From Ischnura elegans (lineage: Eukaryota; Arthropoda; Insecta; Odonata; Coenagrionidae), in the NCBI RefSeq assembly GCF_921293095.1, contig NW_025791658.1, positions 6,448,001-6,512,000 of the forward strand: a stretch of DNA of 64,000 nucleotides. Direction: 5' to 3'. A program made the translations under genes and the position numbers. Below are positions 22,235 to 33,999 of this stretch, one piece after another. The notes under the pieces are model-generated. The model searched no databases. It had not been told where the DNA came from and worked only from the letters and a program-made list of their open reading frames with translations. How positions within the stretch are numbered: the stretch's first letter is position 1; every line of letters begins with the position of its first letter.

Positions 22235-25200
22235 TTAATTACTGGAATTAGCAATGCCACCATGATATGCCTTTAAATGAGAAACATGACAAATTTTCTC
22301 TTTCCCAGGAGAAACTTCCAGAATAACTGTTACAGGAGAGAGATACTTTTTAAGGACGAAAGGTCCGTTCCACAAAGGTTCCAGTTTTGCCATTTTCTGT
22401 TCACCTTTAGAACTGACAGGATGGTTTTTGCAGAGAACAAGATCTCCCACACAGAAAGTGATTTGGGAGTGAGATTTATCATAGAATTCTTTATGCCTAT
22501 TTCTGGCCTTTTTTAAATTAGCAATAACATGATTCAGACATGCTTGTCTGTCATTATCGCTGAGATCATTCTCGAATAAAGATTTTGGAATGTCCCACTG
22601 ATTAATTAAAGGATGCTTTAGTTCTCTGCCGAAAATTATTTTGGCAGGAGAATATCCACTGCTCTCATGTAAGGCAGTGTTCAGGGCAAAATTTAAGTCA
22701 GCCAGCATAGTGTCCCACATATGGTGAGCATTATTGCACAAAATAGCAAGTGCAGATTTTAGATTTCTATGCAATCTCTCTACCTGATTAGAACAGGGAT
22801 AGTATGGAGAAACAAAAATTTGCTTAACCCCCAGTTGCAAACACATCTCATTAACGGCATGAGATTTAAAAACTTGTGCATTATCAGAAACCAAATATTT
22901 TGGAAAACCGAATTTTGGAAACACTCTTTGAGTGAGTATTGAAACAACCGAACCGGCCGTAGCCTTGCGAACTGGCTCAAGAAAACAGAATTTAGAAAAA
23001 CCATCAATAAGAGAAAGTATATATTGGTGTCCACCTTTAGTCAAAGGTAAAGGTCCCACAAAATCAATATAAAGTCTTTCCCAAACTTCAGAAGGACTGT
23101 GCGACGATAGCATGCCAGGAGGTGGAGCATTTCTGGGTTTACAAGTTTGACACAGATGGCATTTTCTGACCATGTCATAAACCTCTTTTTTCATATCCTT
23201 CCACCAAAAATGTCTGCTAATCTTATCATAAGTTTTAGCCATGCCCAAGTGAGCAGACATACTAGAGCAGTGAAAATATTGAAAAATCATAGGCCTCAAG
23301 ACCGTAGGCAAAACAGCTCTTCCTCGCTTAATTTTAGAATTCCCATAACATAATAGCTGTCCCTTCAGAAAATAGTTTTTGTCGTTCAAGGAATTATTAT
23401 TAATCTGATTGAAAATATCCTTTAGAACGAGATCAGTTTCTTGGTGTTTTCGAATGTCGAAAAATGACAAAGGCAATTTATGTAACACACAAGAATAAGG
23501 AACAGCTGACTCCTTATGAGTGTTAGATTCCACATCTGATTGACTATTAGTAGATGAGGATGGCTGAATGCAAGAAAGACAATCTGCGACAGAATTAGAT
23601 GATCCTCGAACATGATGCACAGTGAATTTATAAGAGGATAATTTAAGAACCATCCTCCCTAATTTGCCCAACTGCTTAGGATGAGAGAAAAGCCATGTCA
23701 AGGCACCATTATCAGTGTACAAGTGAAATGGTTTTACTTGTAAGTAAACACTGAATTTTTGAATTCCAAAATGAATTGCGTGACACTCCAATTCATAAGA
23801 AGAAAATTTACGTTCATGTTCCAAGAGTGCCTTACTAGCGAAAGCCACAGGGACAAAATCACCATTTACTTTGTGATTCAGAACGGCACCAACCGCCAAA
23901 TTACTGGCATCGACAAATAAATGAAATTCCTCGTCAAATCGAGGGAAAGATAATACTGGTGGATTGGTGAGAGCTTTCTTCAACTGGCAGAAAGCCTCAT
24001 TTTCAACGGCTGTCCATTGAAAAGGAACATTTTTACGTTTCAAGCGATTCAGTGGCATAGAAATTTCAGAATACCTTGGAATAAACTTGCAGTAAAACCC
24101 ACAAAGTCCAATGAATCTGGCCACTTCCTTCACGTTTCTGGGAACTGGAAATTGTTCAATTGGTCTCACTCTCTCAGGATCAACTTGCAAGGTTCCATTT
24201 TTGATGACATGGCCCAGAAAAGTGAGTGATTCCACACCAAGCTTAACCTTGTCCTCGCACACCGTCAAACCGGCCCTGCGTAGTTTGTTGAGAACAGCAT
24301 TAACATGAGATACATGGTCTTCAGCAGACTTGGAATAGATACACAAGTCATCAATATATGGATAGACACAGGAATATTTCAAATCGCCCAATACTTAATT
24401 AATGAGACGAGTGAATATTTGAGGAGAATTTACAAAACCAAATGGCAATTTATTATACTGATACACTCCGAACGGCGTCACAAAAGCAGTTAATTTCTTA
24501 GAATTCTCAGATAATGGTATTTGATGAAAGGCAGAATTGAGATCAAGAACAGTGAAATATTTAGCATCAGCAAGATATTGGAATGCATGTTCAGCAGAAG
24601 GTGTTGGATAACCGTCTGATTTAACAACTTTGTTCAACTTACGGTAATCAACCACTAATCTTTCAGATCCATCCTTTTTAGGCACTAGAAAAGCTGGCGA
24701 ACACCAGTTTGAATTGGAAACCTCAATCACTTTCTTATCAAGTAAAGATTGGATGTGCTTCTTCATTAAATTAGCCTTTGGAGGTGACAACGAATAAGGA
24801 TGGGATCGAATCGGAGTAGAATCTAGCAGTTCAATTTCGTAGGTCATAACAGATGTGACCCCCAATTCTTGAGAAATCACATCAGGAAACTTTGACAATA
24901 AACCCTTCAACTTATCACACAACGTGATTTCAGTGGACGACAGAACATGTGATTCGGACGAGTTACTAACTGGCGCCGATTTAAACGCTTCGCAATTGTC
25001 CGTAAAAGAAAAAAGAGAATTCGGGGCAATTTCAAAACTGACGTTCGCCGGACGAATAATCATCTTTGAATTACAAATGAAATCCACACCCAGTAACACG
25101 GGAAACGGGATTTTAGCTAAATAAAACACGTGGTTCCAAGAAAACTTGCCTATTTGAACCTTGAGTGAGACAGAGGAATTAATATGAAAAGGCTGCCCCG

Positions 25201-25399
25201 ACACAGTGATTAAATCGACGTCAACATTCTTACGAATAACCTTTCTCCGGCAACATTTCAGAGAAGCAAAGAAATCTTCATCACACAGTGAAACTGAACA
25301 CCCAGTGTCAATTAGAGCCTGGCATGGCATAGAATGAAGATTAATAGATAATATTGGCAATCGAGTCGAACACTTGTCACGGACACTCATCAAACTCAC
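22235..25399 (-). mobile_element. gypsy element 2 pol: protease, RT, RNase H, integrase
   Basis: Two consecutive minus-strand frames cover pol. The first (25399-24395) has the protease DTGCS motif near 25310 and the first half of reverse transcriptase (PFGVYQYNKLPFGF near 24440). The second (24391-22235) begins at the RT YIDDL box, then RNase H (LFVDASNLAVGA near 23900), the integrase zinc region near 23170, and the catalytic core with DFVGPLP and SDNAQVF. It ends in a basic C-terminal region without an obvious chromodomain. Confidence 0.93.
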
Positions 25400-25417
25400 G
25401 GCAGGCTGAGTAAATCG

Positions 25418-26344
25418 TCATCTTTTGCGACACTCGTTCACTTTGTGGCCAGGTTTATGACAGTAAGAACAATTAATAGGAAAAGAAACTTCCCTAGGCG
25501 CACTGGAAGAGGCAACAGAAGACGGATTCCTAGAGATACGATGGAAAGTGTTGGAATATTCAGCACAATCCATTAAATGTTTAGAAGCCTGCGTGATAAC
25601 AGAGTCCAATTCTACAAATGTGTTAGGCTGATTTGAGAACATAATTGCAGATTTTGTTAAAGGATTTAACCCTTGAATAATGAGTCGCACAATAGAAGAC
25701 TCTGAATACTGCAAACCCAGCACCTGAGTGGCATTACGCACAGAACACACGAAATCGTGGGGCGTTTCGCGAGGGAACTGAAATCTCTTAACTTTCGTAG
25801 TGATCAAGCGATCAAACTCTCTGTCACTAACAATTCTAGCCCAAACTTTTTCTGTGATTTGAGACCATGCGAGATTCAAGTTTAACATAGACAACCAAAA
25901 ATGACGAGAGCTGGCAGGTAGTTTAGATACTACAAGGTACAATAACGTTGACAGAGGAACCAAAGACAAAGAAACGATTTCATTAACTTTTAACATGAAA
26001 TTAAACCAATTCTCACTGTTTGACACTTCAAATGGCGGAAAATCACTGAGTAATTGTTTGACAATTACTAACCCTTCAGAAACTGGCAATGTCTGAGAAG
26101 CAGACATTTCGTGAGAGACGTGAACATCACTACTTTCCTCGTGCGTTGGGCGAGGTGGAACCACTTCTAAAGAAGATTCCCGTTCATTATTAGAAACTTC
26201 ACTTCCTACGGACACATTAGCCGTACCCCTGGCCTTACGATCCTCGCCCGTGGTTAAATAAGTTTTTTCGTACGGGTTGTCAGTACCTCCAGGCATTTTG
26301 AAAAGTGAAGTGACGACAACGAGAAAAGGAGAGAGAAAGAGCAA
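25418..26344 (-). mobile_element. gypsy element 2 gag
   Basis: A 308-codon frame lies directly upstream of pol. It ends in one CCHC zinc knuckle (CSYCHKPGHKVNEC near 25440). The N-terminal two thirds look like a gypsy capsid region. A leader of about 340 bp separates it from the 5' LTR. Confidence 0.88.
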
Positions 26345-26689
26345 GAAATAAAACTATCTATCTCTGCTAGAAGAGTCCAATCACCAAAAATAGTGCAAGA
26401 ATAACTAGTTGCTATCCAAACTATCAAGAAAATTACGAGCATTACGAACATTAATGTCAAATGGCATATGACCACGAGGAAAAGTCGGCAACACTAGTCA
26501 CGTAATCCCACACGAACCAAAAAGCACTTAATGGAACATAAAATAACTCACTTTTAAGAGGAGAAACAACCAGAAACTGCAAAAAGTGGAGAAATAGTGG
26601 AGAATTGTCACCATTGTCCAGTACTCTGAGACCTCGACGAAAGGACAGGAACCTCGAAAGGAAATCGAACCTCAACTCTGCTACCAATA

Positions 26690-27735
26690 TGTAACGTTAC
26701 GTCGTAAAATCTGGTTGATTTTTCACGTAAGTCCAGACAAGGGAAATACTCCAACCGTCGGTCACATGCTGGATCAGCGAAAGACTCCACAAACAAGAAA
26801 AACAGCTCACAAGAAAAAGGTAGCCAAAAATAATTTACGAGTTATGACCGTACGATATCTATTCAAAGTAGAGTATTCAAAAAATCAGAAGTATTACAGA
26901 AAACAATGATAGTAATTCATGATCCCAAGAAAACATTACCAGCTAAATACCAGCAGAATAATTGCTCAAAATTTGCCATGTCTCACTAGACATGTGTCTC
27001 CCAGCAGGTCACGATCAAAAGAGGGCTTGCCTATGCAAAGCGAGACAGCATTTGAGGGGAGGGCTTCTTCCAGGGAGTGGAGGGGTAGCCAGGCGAATTC
27101 AACAACCGCCCACTGATGCGTCACTGCCCCTGCAGAAACGGCCGCTCCACCAAAACACCATTCCCTGGTTTTGAGACAACAGCCAGCACCCAGAATTTTC
27201 CCCTCAACTTCTGGGTTGGAGACATCAGAGGAATCAGAGGGATAGTTCATTGGAACACATGGAGGGGAAGGAGATACTGGGGTGAGGTGTTGGAGGGAGA
27301 GAGAATTGTGATAGGACAATGGTAAAACTTCTCACTCCAAGTGCAATACTAAGGCCTTAGCACCGATTTCCCCTTGCTTGCCAAGGAGAAGTATTTCTCC
27401 GCAGTAGTCCTATATAAGTCTTGCATTGCAGGTAGGCTGGTTCGGGGCTGGTTCGGAGGCTGTTTCGGAGGCTGTTTCAGAGGCTGTTTCCAGAGGCAGG
27501 GTTTTCAGAGACAGGATTTTCCAGAGACAGGATTTTGCGAGACAGGACACTTTGCTACAGGGCCCCTTTGCGCGAAAAATCCTTTGCGCGAAAAAACCTT
27601 AGCGCGAAAAGTTCTTGGCGGGAGAAGTTCTGCGGATAAGTTCGGAGGAAGTTCGAGGAAGTTCGAGGAATTTCTGGGGGGGGGGGGGGGGACCAGAAAT
27701 TTTTGGGGGGGGGGGGGACACTAAAAAATGCCACA
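26690..27735 (-). repeat. 5' LTR of gypsy element 2
   Basis: This 1046-bp copy of the LTR has longer G-runs (near 27677-27715) than the 3' copy. On the minus strand it is followed by TATTGGTAGCAGAG, a likely primer-binding region. Part of the LTR is read through in a long open frame with adjacent element 1 sequence; that fusion is accidental. Confidence 0.95.
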
Positions 27736-27739
27736 TTAT

Positions 27740-28790
27740 GGTCAATCCCTTTTCTAGTAGTCTTTGAAAGAGTAACTCTAAATTTTTCAAGTGCTCAGAA
27801 TCGGAACTACCAGTTATTAATATATCATCTTGAAAACAGAAACAATTCGGTATCCCTGTAAGTATCTGATCCATACATTGTTGCCATATGGCAGGAGCAG
27901 GAGCAATACCAAACGCTAGCCTTGTATACTGATACAGTCCTTTGTGGGTTGCGATTGTTAGAATTTCTTGTGAATCCTTGTTCATCTTTAGATGATGATA
28001 TGCTGAGTTTAGATCTAACTTGGTAAACTTCTTCCCACCCTCAAGATGACTGAAAATGTCCTCTATTCTTGGTAATGGATATTGGGGAACCACTAAATTT
28101 GGGTTAACAGTTACCTTAAAATACCCACATATTCTTACTCTATCCACTTCCTTAGGTCTTGGAACAATTGGGGTAGCCCATTCACTGTTATCTACTTTCA
28201 CTAAGATGTTCTGTTTTACCATTAGATCTATTTCTTTTTCAATGAGGGGTTTGTACGCATAGGGTGGATGTCTGAACTTCATTGCTTTTGGTTTGGCATC
28301 CTCTTTTAGCCAGAGTTTCCCCTCAATACCTTTTAAAACCCCTGGTTTAATGTCAAACAATGTTTCATACTCTTCCAGCAATGAAGCCAGATTGTTTCCA
28401 ACCCTCTCAATTTTCTTTACCCTTCCTTGCACTATTTCCCATTCCACAGGAATTTCTTTTAACCAATCTCTACCCACAATGGGTTTACAATCATTTTCTA
28501 CAACATATAGCATTAGGGTTTTCTTGATATTTTTAACTCTAACATCTACCAGACATTCCCCCACAAGAATTATTCTTTCTCCTGTGTAGGTTTTCAGATG
28601 CACATTACTGTGTTTCAAGAGTTTGTCAGGAAATGTTTCATAAAACTGAGAGTTTGACATTAGGGTAACTGCGGAACCAGTATCAATTTCAAATGGAACA
28701 TGCTTTCCCTCAACAATTATGGCTAGATACCACGCATCCTTTTGTTTAATTTTCCGTTTCTATCGATTTCGAATGTTTGGATTTACCTTA
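27740..28790 (-). mobile_element. gypsy element 1: protease and reverse transcriptase region
   Basis: Minus-strand sequence encodes the protease DTGSA motif near 28680 and the reverse transcriptase core. Visible motifs are PQYPLPRIEDIFSHL, FTKLDLNSAYHHL and QDDILI, in that order down to 27800. Both ends are cut by other insertions (gypsy element 2 and the 28791-32292 element). Fossil part of element 1. Confidence 0.9.
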
Positions 28791-28804
28791 CCCAGGTAAA
28801 AATA

Positions 28805-29130
28805 TTTCGTCTGTAACTAATCTGGATCTGGTCTGAAAGGCTAAATTTTGTTCTGTAACTGGTCTGTAACAGAACTGGACTGGTCTGGATTTCAGAGAGG
28901 CAAAGGAAAATGGTCTGTAACTAGTCTGGAATCCTGGTCTGTAACTGTGCTGTAATATTCGATGGTGTGTAACTGATCTGGATCAACTGTCTGTAACTGT
29001 ACTGTAATTTTCGATGGTCTGCATCTAGTCTGGATCTATTCTGTAACTATGCTGAAATATTCTATGAGTTTCAACTGGTCTGGAACTATTCTGGAAATAT
29101 TCCAAGTGAGTCAACTGGTCTGGATTCTGA
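28805..29130. repeat. Subterminal array of TCTGTAACTGGTCTGGA-type units (left)
   Basis: More than ten degenerate copies of a 15-20 bp unit built from 'ctgtaact' and 'tctgga' stand in loose tandem. The same unit appears inverted at about 31880-32290, next to the right end. Such arrays could be transposase-binding sites; that is inference. Confidence 0.85.
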
Positions 29131-29418
29131 TGTGACATGAGATCTGATATTTTATTCGGTCATCTGCAATTGCTCTTAAATTTATTTGTAACAGTGAAAT
29201 GATTATAATGTATATCAGGCATTGATACTTAATGGAATTAGGAATCCTGGGCCATGGAGCGGTCAATTTTTAATGCCCATTATTTTTTTTTCAAGAAAGG
29301 TTAAGCAATTTTATATTTGTTATTTCATAGATGAATTTCACATGGGTTCAAAGGTACCCACTGCCCACAATCATGGCTTGTGGAGAGTTGCGTTATTTGG
29401 ATGGCATTAGAAAGGGCT

Positions 29419-29478
29419 GCATCATAAATTGAGACTAATATCAGAAGTACTTATGATATTAGTCTCAATTTATGATGC
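29419..29478. repeat. Perfect 25-bp inverted repeat with 10-nt loop
   Basis: Arms 29419-29443 and 29454-29478 are exact reverse complements (starting GCATCATAAATTGAGAC). The loop is gaagtactta. It could be a nested hairpin MITE or a snap-back structure. There is no terminator context in a eukaryote and no evidence of transcription. Confidence 0.9.
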
Positions 29479-30010
29479 AAACTTTAAGCATTTAAGCAAG
29501 CTTGGTAAGATAGTAAAAAATGAATATGCGAGGTAAAAATAAATATTACTTCTAAATGATTGCATAAGAAATGAAGGTTGAAATATCAAATAGGGTTTTA
29601 GAAAGTAGTTAGCAGTCAATAAAATAATTTGCAATGGTTTATTCTAATTCCAATGTATTTACCAATTTCAGGCAAAACGTTTTGCCCACAACTTCCACTG
29701 TAATAAAAATGAACTCCTCCATGGTGGGTAGACATAGGGTAAATGAAGGCTAGTACCCTCCATGGTGTGTAGTTAACCCTCCATCAACCCATGCTCTACA
29801 TTCCAGGGAGGGTAAGGCAAGGGTAGCACTACCATGGAAGAAGGATTCTTCCATGGCACTATCCTTTCCTTAGATCTCCTTCACTATCACCAAACATCTA
29901 CACTTACATATGTTACATACTAACATACCTATCTTCTTTCAAAAAATTACATTGCATTTCTGTAGGGAAGGGGTGCAGTTAATGAGCTGATTGTAAGAAA
30001 AATTTAATAT

Positions 30011-30030
30011 CTTCCAGCTATAGCTGGAAG
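30011..30030. repeat. Perfect 20-bp palindrome
   Basis: CTTCCAGCTATAGCTGGAAG is its own reverse complement and lies inside the 28791-32292 element, followed by TA-rich semi-palindromic sequence. Confidence 0.85.
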
Positions 30031-30599
30031 TAGTATACTATAGACTACTATATATAGTAGCGCTTACGCACTTTATTTGGGCTATGGAAGCATTAAATAA
30101 TATACTAAAGTATCTATTTGCCCCCTCAAATGCAAAAGGATCTCAATTCAGAACACCGTGTATAAAATGGTAATAAGGTGAACGTAGTGCATCATTTCAG
30201 TAACCCATTAAAATTAAAGCATTTGTTGAAGAGGAAAATATCTGAAAAGTCCCTCAGGTACCTTCGTGAAGGTACACCTCGCACCTATAAGAAGCAGGTG
30301 CACCTGCTCCAGAGAAATTTAGTTCTGTAAAAGAATGTAGTAACAGCGGTAAATACATATTTTGCGGATTAAAAACTTGAGTTACAATTTTTTCCCATTA
30401 TATAACGTATTAAAAATCGTATTTTGAAACTTGCGCCAAAACAACCGACGGCCATCTTCTATACCACGTGACCCAACAGCCATTGGCACTGGAATGGAAT
30501 GCTGGAATGTTTACACTCGTAGATACAGTAGTTTCCGACTTTGTGAATTAATCTGTCTTAAAACCGCATTTTACAAGTAACTGTATGTTTAAAAACGTA

Positions 30600-30821
30600 T
30601 GGATGAGGAAAATATTACGTTTTTCAAAGTGAAAACTTCCAAAAAGGAATCGAAAAAAATACTGTTTCATGCCAATTGCATACTATCACAATGAAATCAA
30701 CGCCGGATAAAGTTTTTATTTACCGGTTTTGCGGAAAAAGTGGCTCCTTGCAGCACGTAGAGATTTAAAGAAGATGCCTTGGTCAGCATCAACCCATCTC
30801 TGCTGCGCTGACTATTTTAAT
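30600..30821 (+). pseudogene. THAP-like exon remnant (copy 1)
   Basis: A frame starting near ATGGATGAGGAAAA (30600) leads to a segment reading KSTPDKVFIYRF (about 30690-30730). After a frameshift comes WLLAARRDLKKMPW...LCCADYFN, ending at a gtaagt donor (30822). The spacing resembles the second half of a THAP zinc-binding domain, with LCCADYF where LCSEHF is usual, so the final zinc-binding His is not preserved. A homologous stretch (30365-31200 against 39875-40760) includes the donor and the start of the intron, so both copies descend from one spliced transposon gene. Confidence 0.6.
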
Positions 30822-32294
30822 GTAAGTACATGGAACATATTTTTACAATCGATAGTAAATCAACGAACTTGAGTATCAACAATTTTTAGGACTAATGCAA
30901 TTAATGAACTACTTCTTTCAACCCAATAGTTATATAAGATTATTTATTACTACGTTCTCACTGTGGTTACAATTTAGGTTGATCTTTGGCTTAACTTGTA
31001 TATTATAAATACTATTCATTTAGATCGATTAAGTTGAAATATTTCAAATTACTGTTCTCGCGTTAGAAACCACATTGTTATCAGTTTTTCATGGCATAAA
31101 AGTATTAAGTCTCACTATAAATTCATTCGTGCATGAAGGGTTTCTCTTGAAATTGAATAACCATATTAGAGAATATGTGGAACAATTTTAAGTTACCTTA
31201 AGTACTTATTACTTAGCTGGTTATTAAATGTTACAATTCTCATTTTCCAGGATTGATGGCGATGGACACTAGACATTTTCCCTACTACAATACATGTTAA
31301 CTGTGTTACTAGTACTAGAGAATGTTTTGAGTACATCAATAAATGTTAAATTGCCTGTATGGATTTATTTTATTGCATAGAAAATCATCCACCTCCATAC
31401 GAATCCAAAATTTCCCGTTGCAGGGGATATGTTATTGATGGTTTGTCAAAAGTCATGCTAACATAAACTTGATTGTTTCTGGCTTTACTTTGTGAAAATC
31501 CATTCTTAATAACGTTTAACAATAACGTTTTATTATTAAAAATATGCTAACATGTTTTATCAACTTAGATGGGAGTTCACAGCTGAAATGCAGTTGCCAT
31601 GTGTGAGTACAATGAATATCTTACGATCGGGTTGACATTTGTTAAATTCTGAATTCCATTTGCACTCATACTGGCATAATCTGGGGATACATTAACTCTG
31701 AGCTTTTGATTGTAGTAAGAATTACTTAACTTTCTTGCCCCTTACAGCTGAAGACATCCATAGAGATGTATCATCGCTTTTCAAAATTTACAAAGTATTA
31801 AATTGATTATGTAAGAATGCCATTGTAACCATTGAAGATTACTGCTATCCAGTATGCCTTTATCTCAGTCATATTTGGCTGGCTGGGAAATACCTTCAGT
31901 ATGCTTCTCAGATTTATTTGTTTAGGCTGTTCCCTTTTCCTTACTAGCTGAACTGAACCAGTCAGATCAATGAGATTGACTGATCTTTTAGTTATCCTGA
32001 GTCTCAGGCTAAGTAGTATAAACCAACTAGTCACTAGAACAGATTAGTTCCAGACCACATAGTCTCCCTGAGAACAGCCCAGTTCCAGAGCAATATACAG
32101 ACCAGTTACAGACCAAGCTATACCTGGGTCCAGACCAGTTTACCCACCCGTTGTCCAGACCAGTTGCAGACCAAACTGGTCTGGAGCAATGTTTCAATTT
32201 CTTCCCAGTTCCAGACCAGCTACAGACCTTTAGCTCCACCCCTGTTCCAGACCTGTTCCAGCTCAGTTACAGACCAAATATTTTTACCTGGGTA

Positions 32295-33250
32295 CTTTCA
32301 GAAACAAGACCAACCTTGGAAGCTTTACAGCAATTAGAAATACCTTTCACGTGGTTTCCTTTTGAAGTGGTTTTCTTATTACCAGAATTAGTTACCACCA
32401 CATAATCACAAAATAAGCTGTCCTTGTCATCTTCTTCTGAATCCGAACTTCCTTGTTCCTCCAGGGAGTTCACTATCGCCTTATTGTTCCGGGTATCGTT
32501 GCGATCATAGCACACCTTAGAAATGTGACCTTTTTTCCCACACTTTTCACAGGTAGATTTCCTCTTGGGACATCTAGGTCTGGTATGCCCCTTTTCACCA
32601 CAACAATAACACGTCAGTTGATTGATCATAGTTGCAGCCTTCTCACGTACCACTCCATCTTGCCGTCGAGCGGCTGACTTAGGTTTAAATTGAACTTTAT
32701 TCACACTTTGGTTCTGATTCACTTCAGAAGCATATCTCACTGCTGCTTCCACGGAAAGTGCTATCTCAGAAGCCCTGGCCCAGCTCAAATTATCACCTTC
32801 TTCAAACAATCTCTGCCTGATACGTTCTGACTTCAAACCTACCACCAACTGATCTCTGAGGCGATCTTCTAAAGTTTCATTGAACTTACAATGCTTGGTC
32901 AACACTTTTAAAGCGCTTATGTATTCCATTACTGTTTCCCCCTGTTGCTGCATCCTCTGACCAAACACCGTTCGAGAGCGAATTGATGATGGTTCGGGTT
33001 CCAATCTGCGCCCCAACTCACGACATAACTCGTCAAATGTTCTCGTACCTGGTTCTACTGGATGTAAAATATTTATCAGCGACTCCACAGTGTTAAATCC
33101 TACATGTCCAAGGAATAAATCCACTTGCTTCTCTGGAGGAACATTTTGCGCGCGAAACTGATGTTTTAGTACCGTAACATAAGTTGACCATGACACTTCA
33201 GATTCATTAAAAGGCTTAATGTTGATGGAAAACTTTTGATTAGCCATTAC
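32295..33250 (-). mobile_element. gypsy element 1 gag
   Basis: A minus-strand frame encodes a gypsy capsid-like region and two CCHC knuckles (CYCCGEKGHTRPRC and CEKCGKKGHISKVC, near 32530-32620), followed by an acidic stretch. The 28791-32292 element truncates it at its 3' side. Translation probably starts at MANQKF near 33246. Fossil part of element 1. Confidence 0.9.
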
Positions 33251-33288
33251 AGTTAATGAATCGTTGTGTATCCCATCCTCGTCGCCAC

Positions 33289-33420
33289 TGTTGTGTTCAG
33301 ACATGGTCACATGGTACTTAATAACTGTTTATTAACCAATGTTACTTTACACTCTTACATTTTACATTGCGCACCGTACTACTCACTTATTTGCAGTGCT
33401 ACCAACATAGAGATAGTACA
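33289..33420 (-). repeat. 5' LTR of gypsy element 1
   Basis: This is the 132-bp LTR with TG...CA ends, followed by the target duplication ctgtc. On the minus strand the LTR end is followed, after one base, by TGGCGACGAGGATGG, a likely primer-binding site. The first in-frame ATGs of the gag frame fall inside the LTR, so translation more probably starts at MANQKF near 33246. Confidence 0.9.
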
Positions 33421-33425
33421 CTGTC

Positions 33426-33999
33426 GAACTTCAGTGGATGTGAAACATGATATACAGCATGCAGTGCTGTGGTTGGGCCGGCACGGCGTACCTCCGAAGA
33501 TCAAAACTCGTTGGAGTACACTTCGAGTCGATCTGAAACCTCCTCAAGTGATTTTTGTCGAGTACCTACCGCCTAAATTCTTTCCCTACTACAGCACTGA
33601 CAGTATGGCTCATAAAGTCATACCATCCTGCCATGTCATCAACTCATTTGCGGATAGGCACATCTGTCAAACTTATACTTAACACACAAAGAACTGCGCT
33701 TTGGGCTTGTCATGAAAAATGATATGGAACAAATGTCCTTCCGTCTCCCACCTTTAAAACTTTTTTCAAATACACATTTAATAGATTTTTACCACTCATC
33801 CACTCGTGGAACTCATTCGCAGTGGCGTAACTAGGAATATGCTTTCGGGGGCGGAGGGCGGAGGGAAAAATTAGAGCTGTGAGAGAGTGTCATCGTCCTG
33901 TATTTGTTTCTATCTCTTTGTTTCAATTTCTATTATATGTTATTATGATTGTATATTCGCCTGTGGCGACCTGTGTGAATGTGAAATGTATATATATAT
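33426..33999. other. Spacer right of gypsy element 1, nothing recognised
   Basis: About 570 bp of unique-looking sequence. An open plus frame reads through from the LTR into it (to 33682) but has no known motif. Confidence 0.5.

Larger units (their letters stand above)
19277..27735 (-). mobile_element. Ty3/gypsy element 2, complete with two LTRs, very young
   Basis: This is an 8.46-kb minus-strand element inside gypsy element 1. Its LTRs (19277-20316 and 26690-27735) have TG...CA ends, and the target duplication ttat flanks it (19273-19276 and 27736-27739). I count only about two base substitutions between the LTRs, apart from length differences in G-runs, so the insertion is recent. Internally it has a leader, gag, protease, reverse transcriptase, RNase H and integrase, then 1.9 kb of non-coding sequence. 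It looks close to whole, with about one break in pol. Confidence 0.95.
28791..32292. mobile_element. 3.5-kb TIR element with CCCAGGTAAAAATATTT ends and subterminal arrays
   Basis: The ends are CCCAGGTAAAAATATTT and its inverse, flanked by TA (28789-28790 and 32293-32294). Removing the element plus one TA leaves uninterrupted gypsy element 1 sequence, which fixes the boundaries. Each end carries a dense array of TCTGTAACTGGTCTGGA-like units (28805-29130, inverted at about 31880-32290). The interior holds a THAP-like exon (about 30600-30821) shared with the 39165-42912 element, and a perfect hairpin at 29419-29478. No full transposase was found. Superfamily unknown to me. Confidence 0.85.
13866..33420 (-). 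mobile_element. Ty3/gypsy element 1 (K02A2.6-like pol), fossil heavily interrupted by later insertions
   Basis: This is a minus-strand LTR element bounded by a 5-bp target duplication, ctgtc (13861-13865 and 33421-33425). Its 132-bp LTR has TG...CA ends. In sense order: right LTR (33289-33420), gag with two CCHC knuckles, protease, reverse transcriptase, RNase H, integrase, a purine-rich tract (16048-16060), then the left LTR. Beyond that LTR lies a leader/gag-start segment and a partial third LTR. Four other elements lie inside it. Paired LTR segments differ by about one base, so it is young, but it is broken by the insertions. Confidence 0.9.

Noticed and set aside
27599-28660. 353-codon minus-strand frame
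   Set aside because: It runs from gypsy element 1 pol into the G-rich LTR of gypsy element 2. The fusion is an accident of insertion and not a chimeric gene.
28805-29130. CRISPR-like appearance of short repeats
   Set aside because: The units are degenerate, vary in spacing, have no unique spacers, and stand inverted at the two ends of a eukaryotic transposable element.
33430-33682. Open plus frame right of gypsy element 1 as a host exon
   Set aside because: It starts in the LTR, has no known motif, and I could not find matching splice partners.
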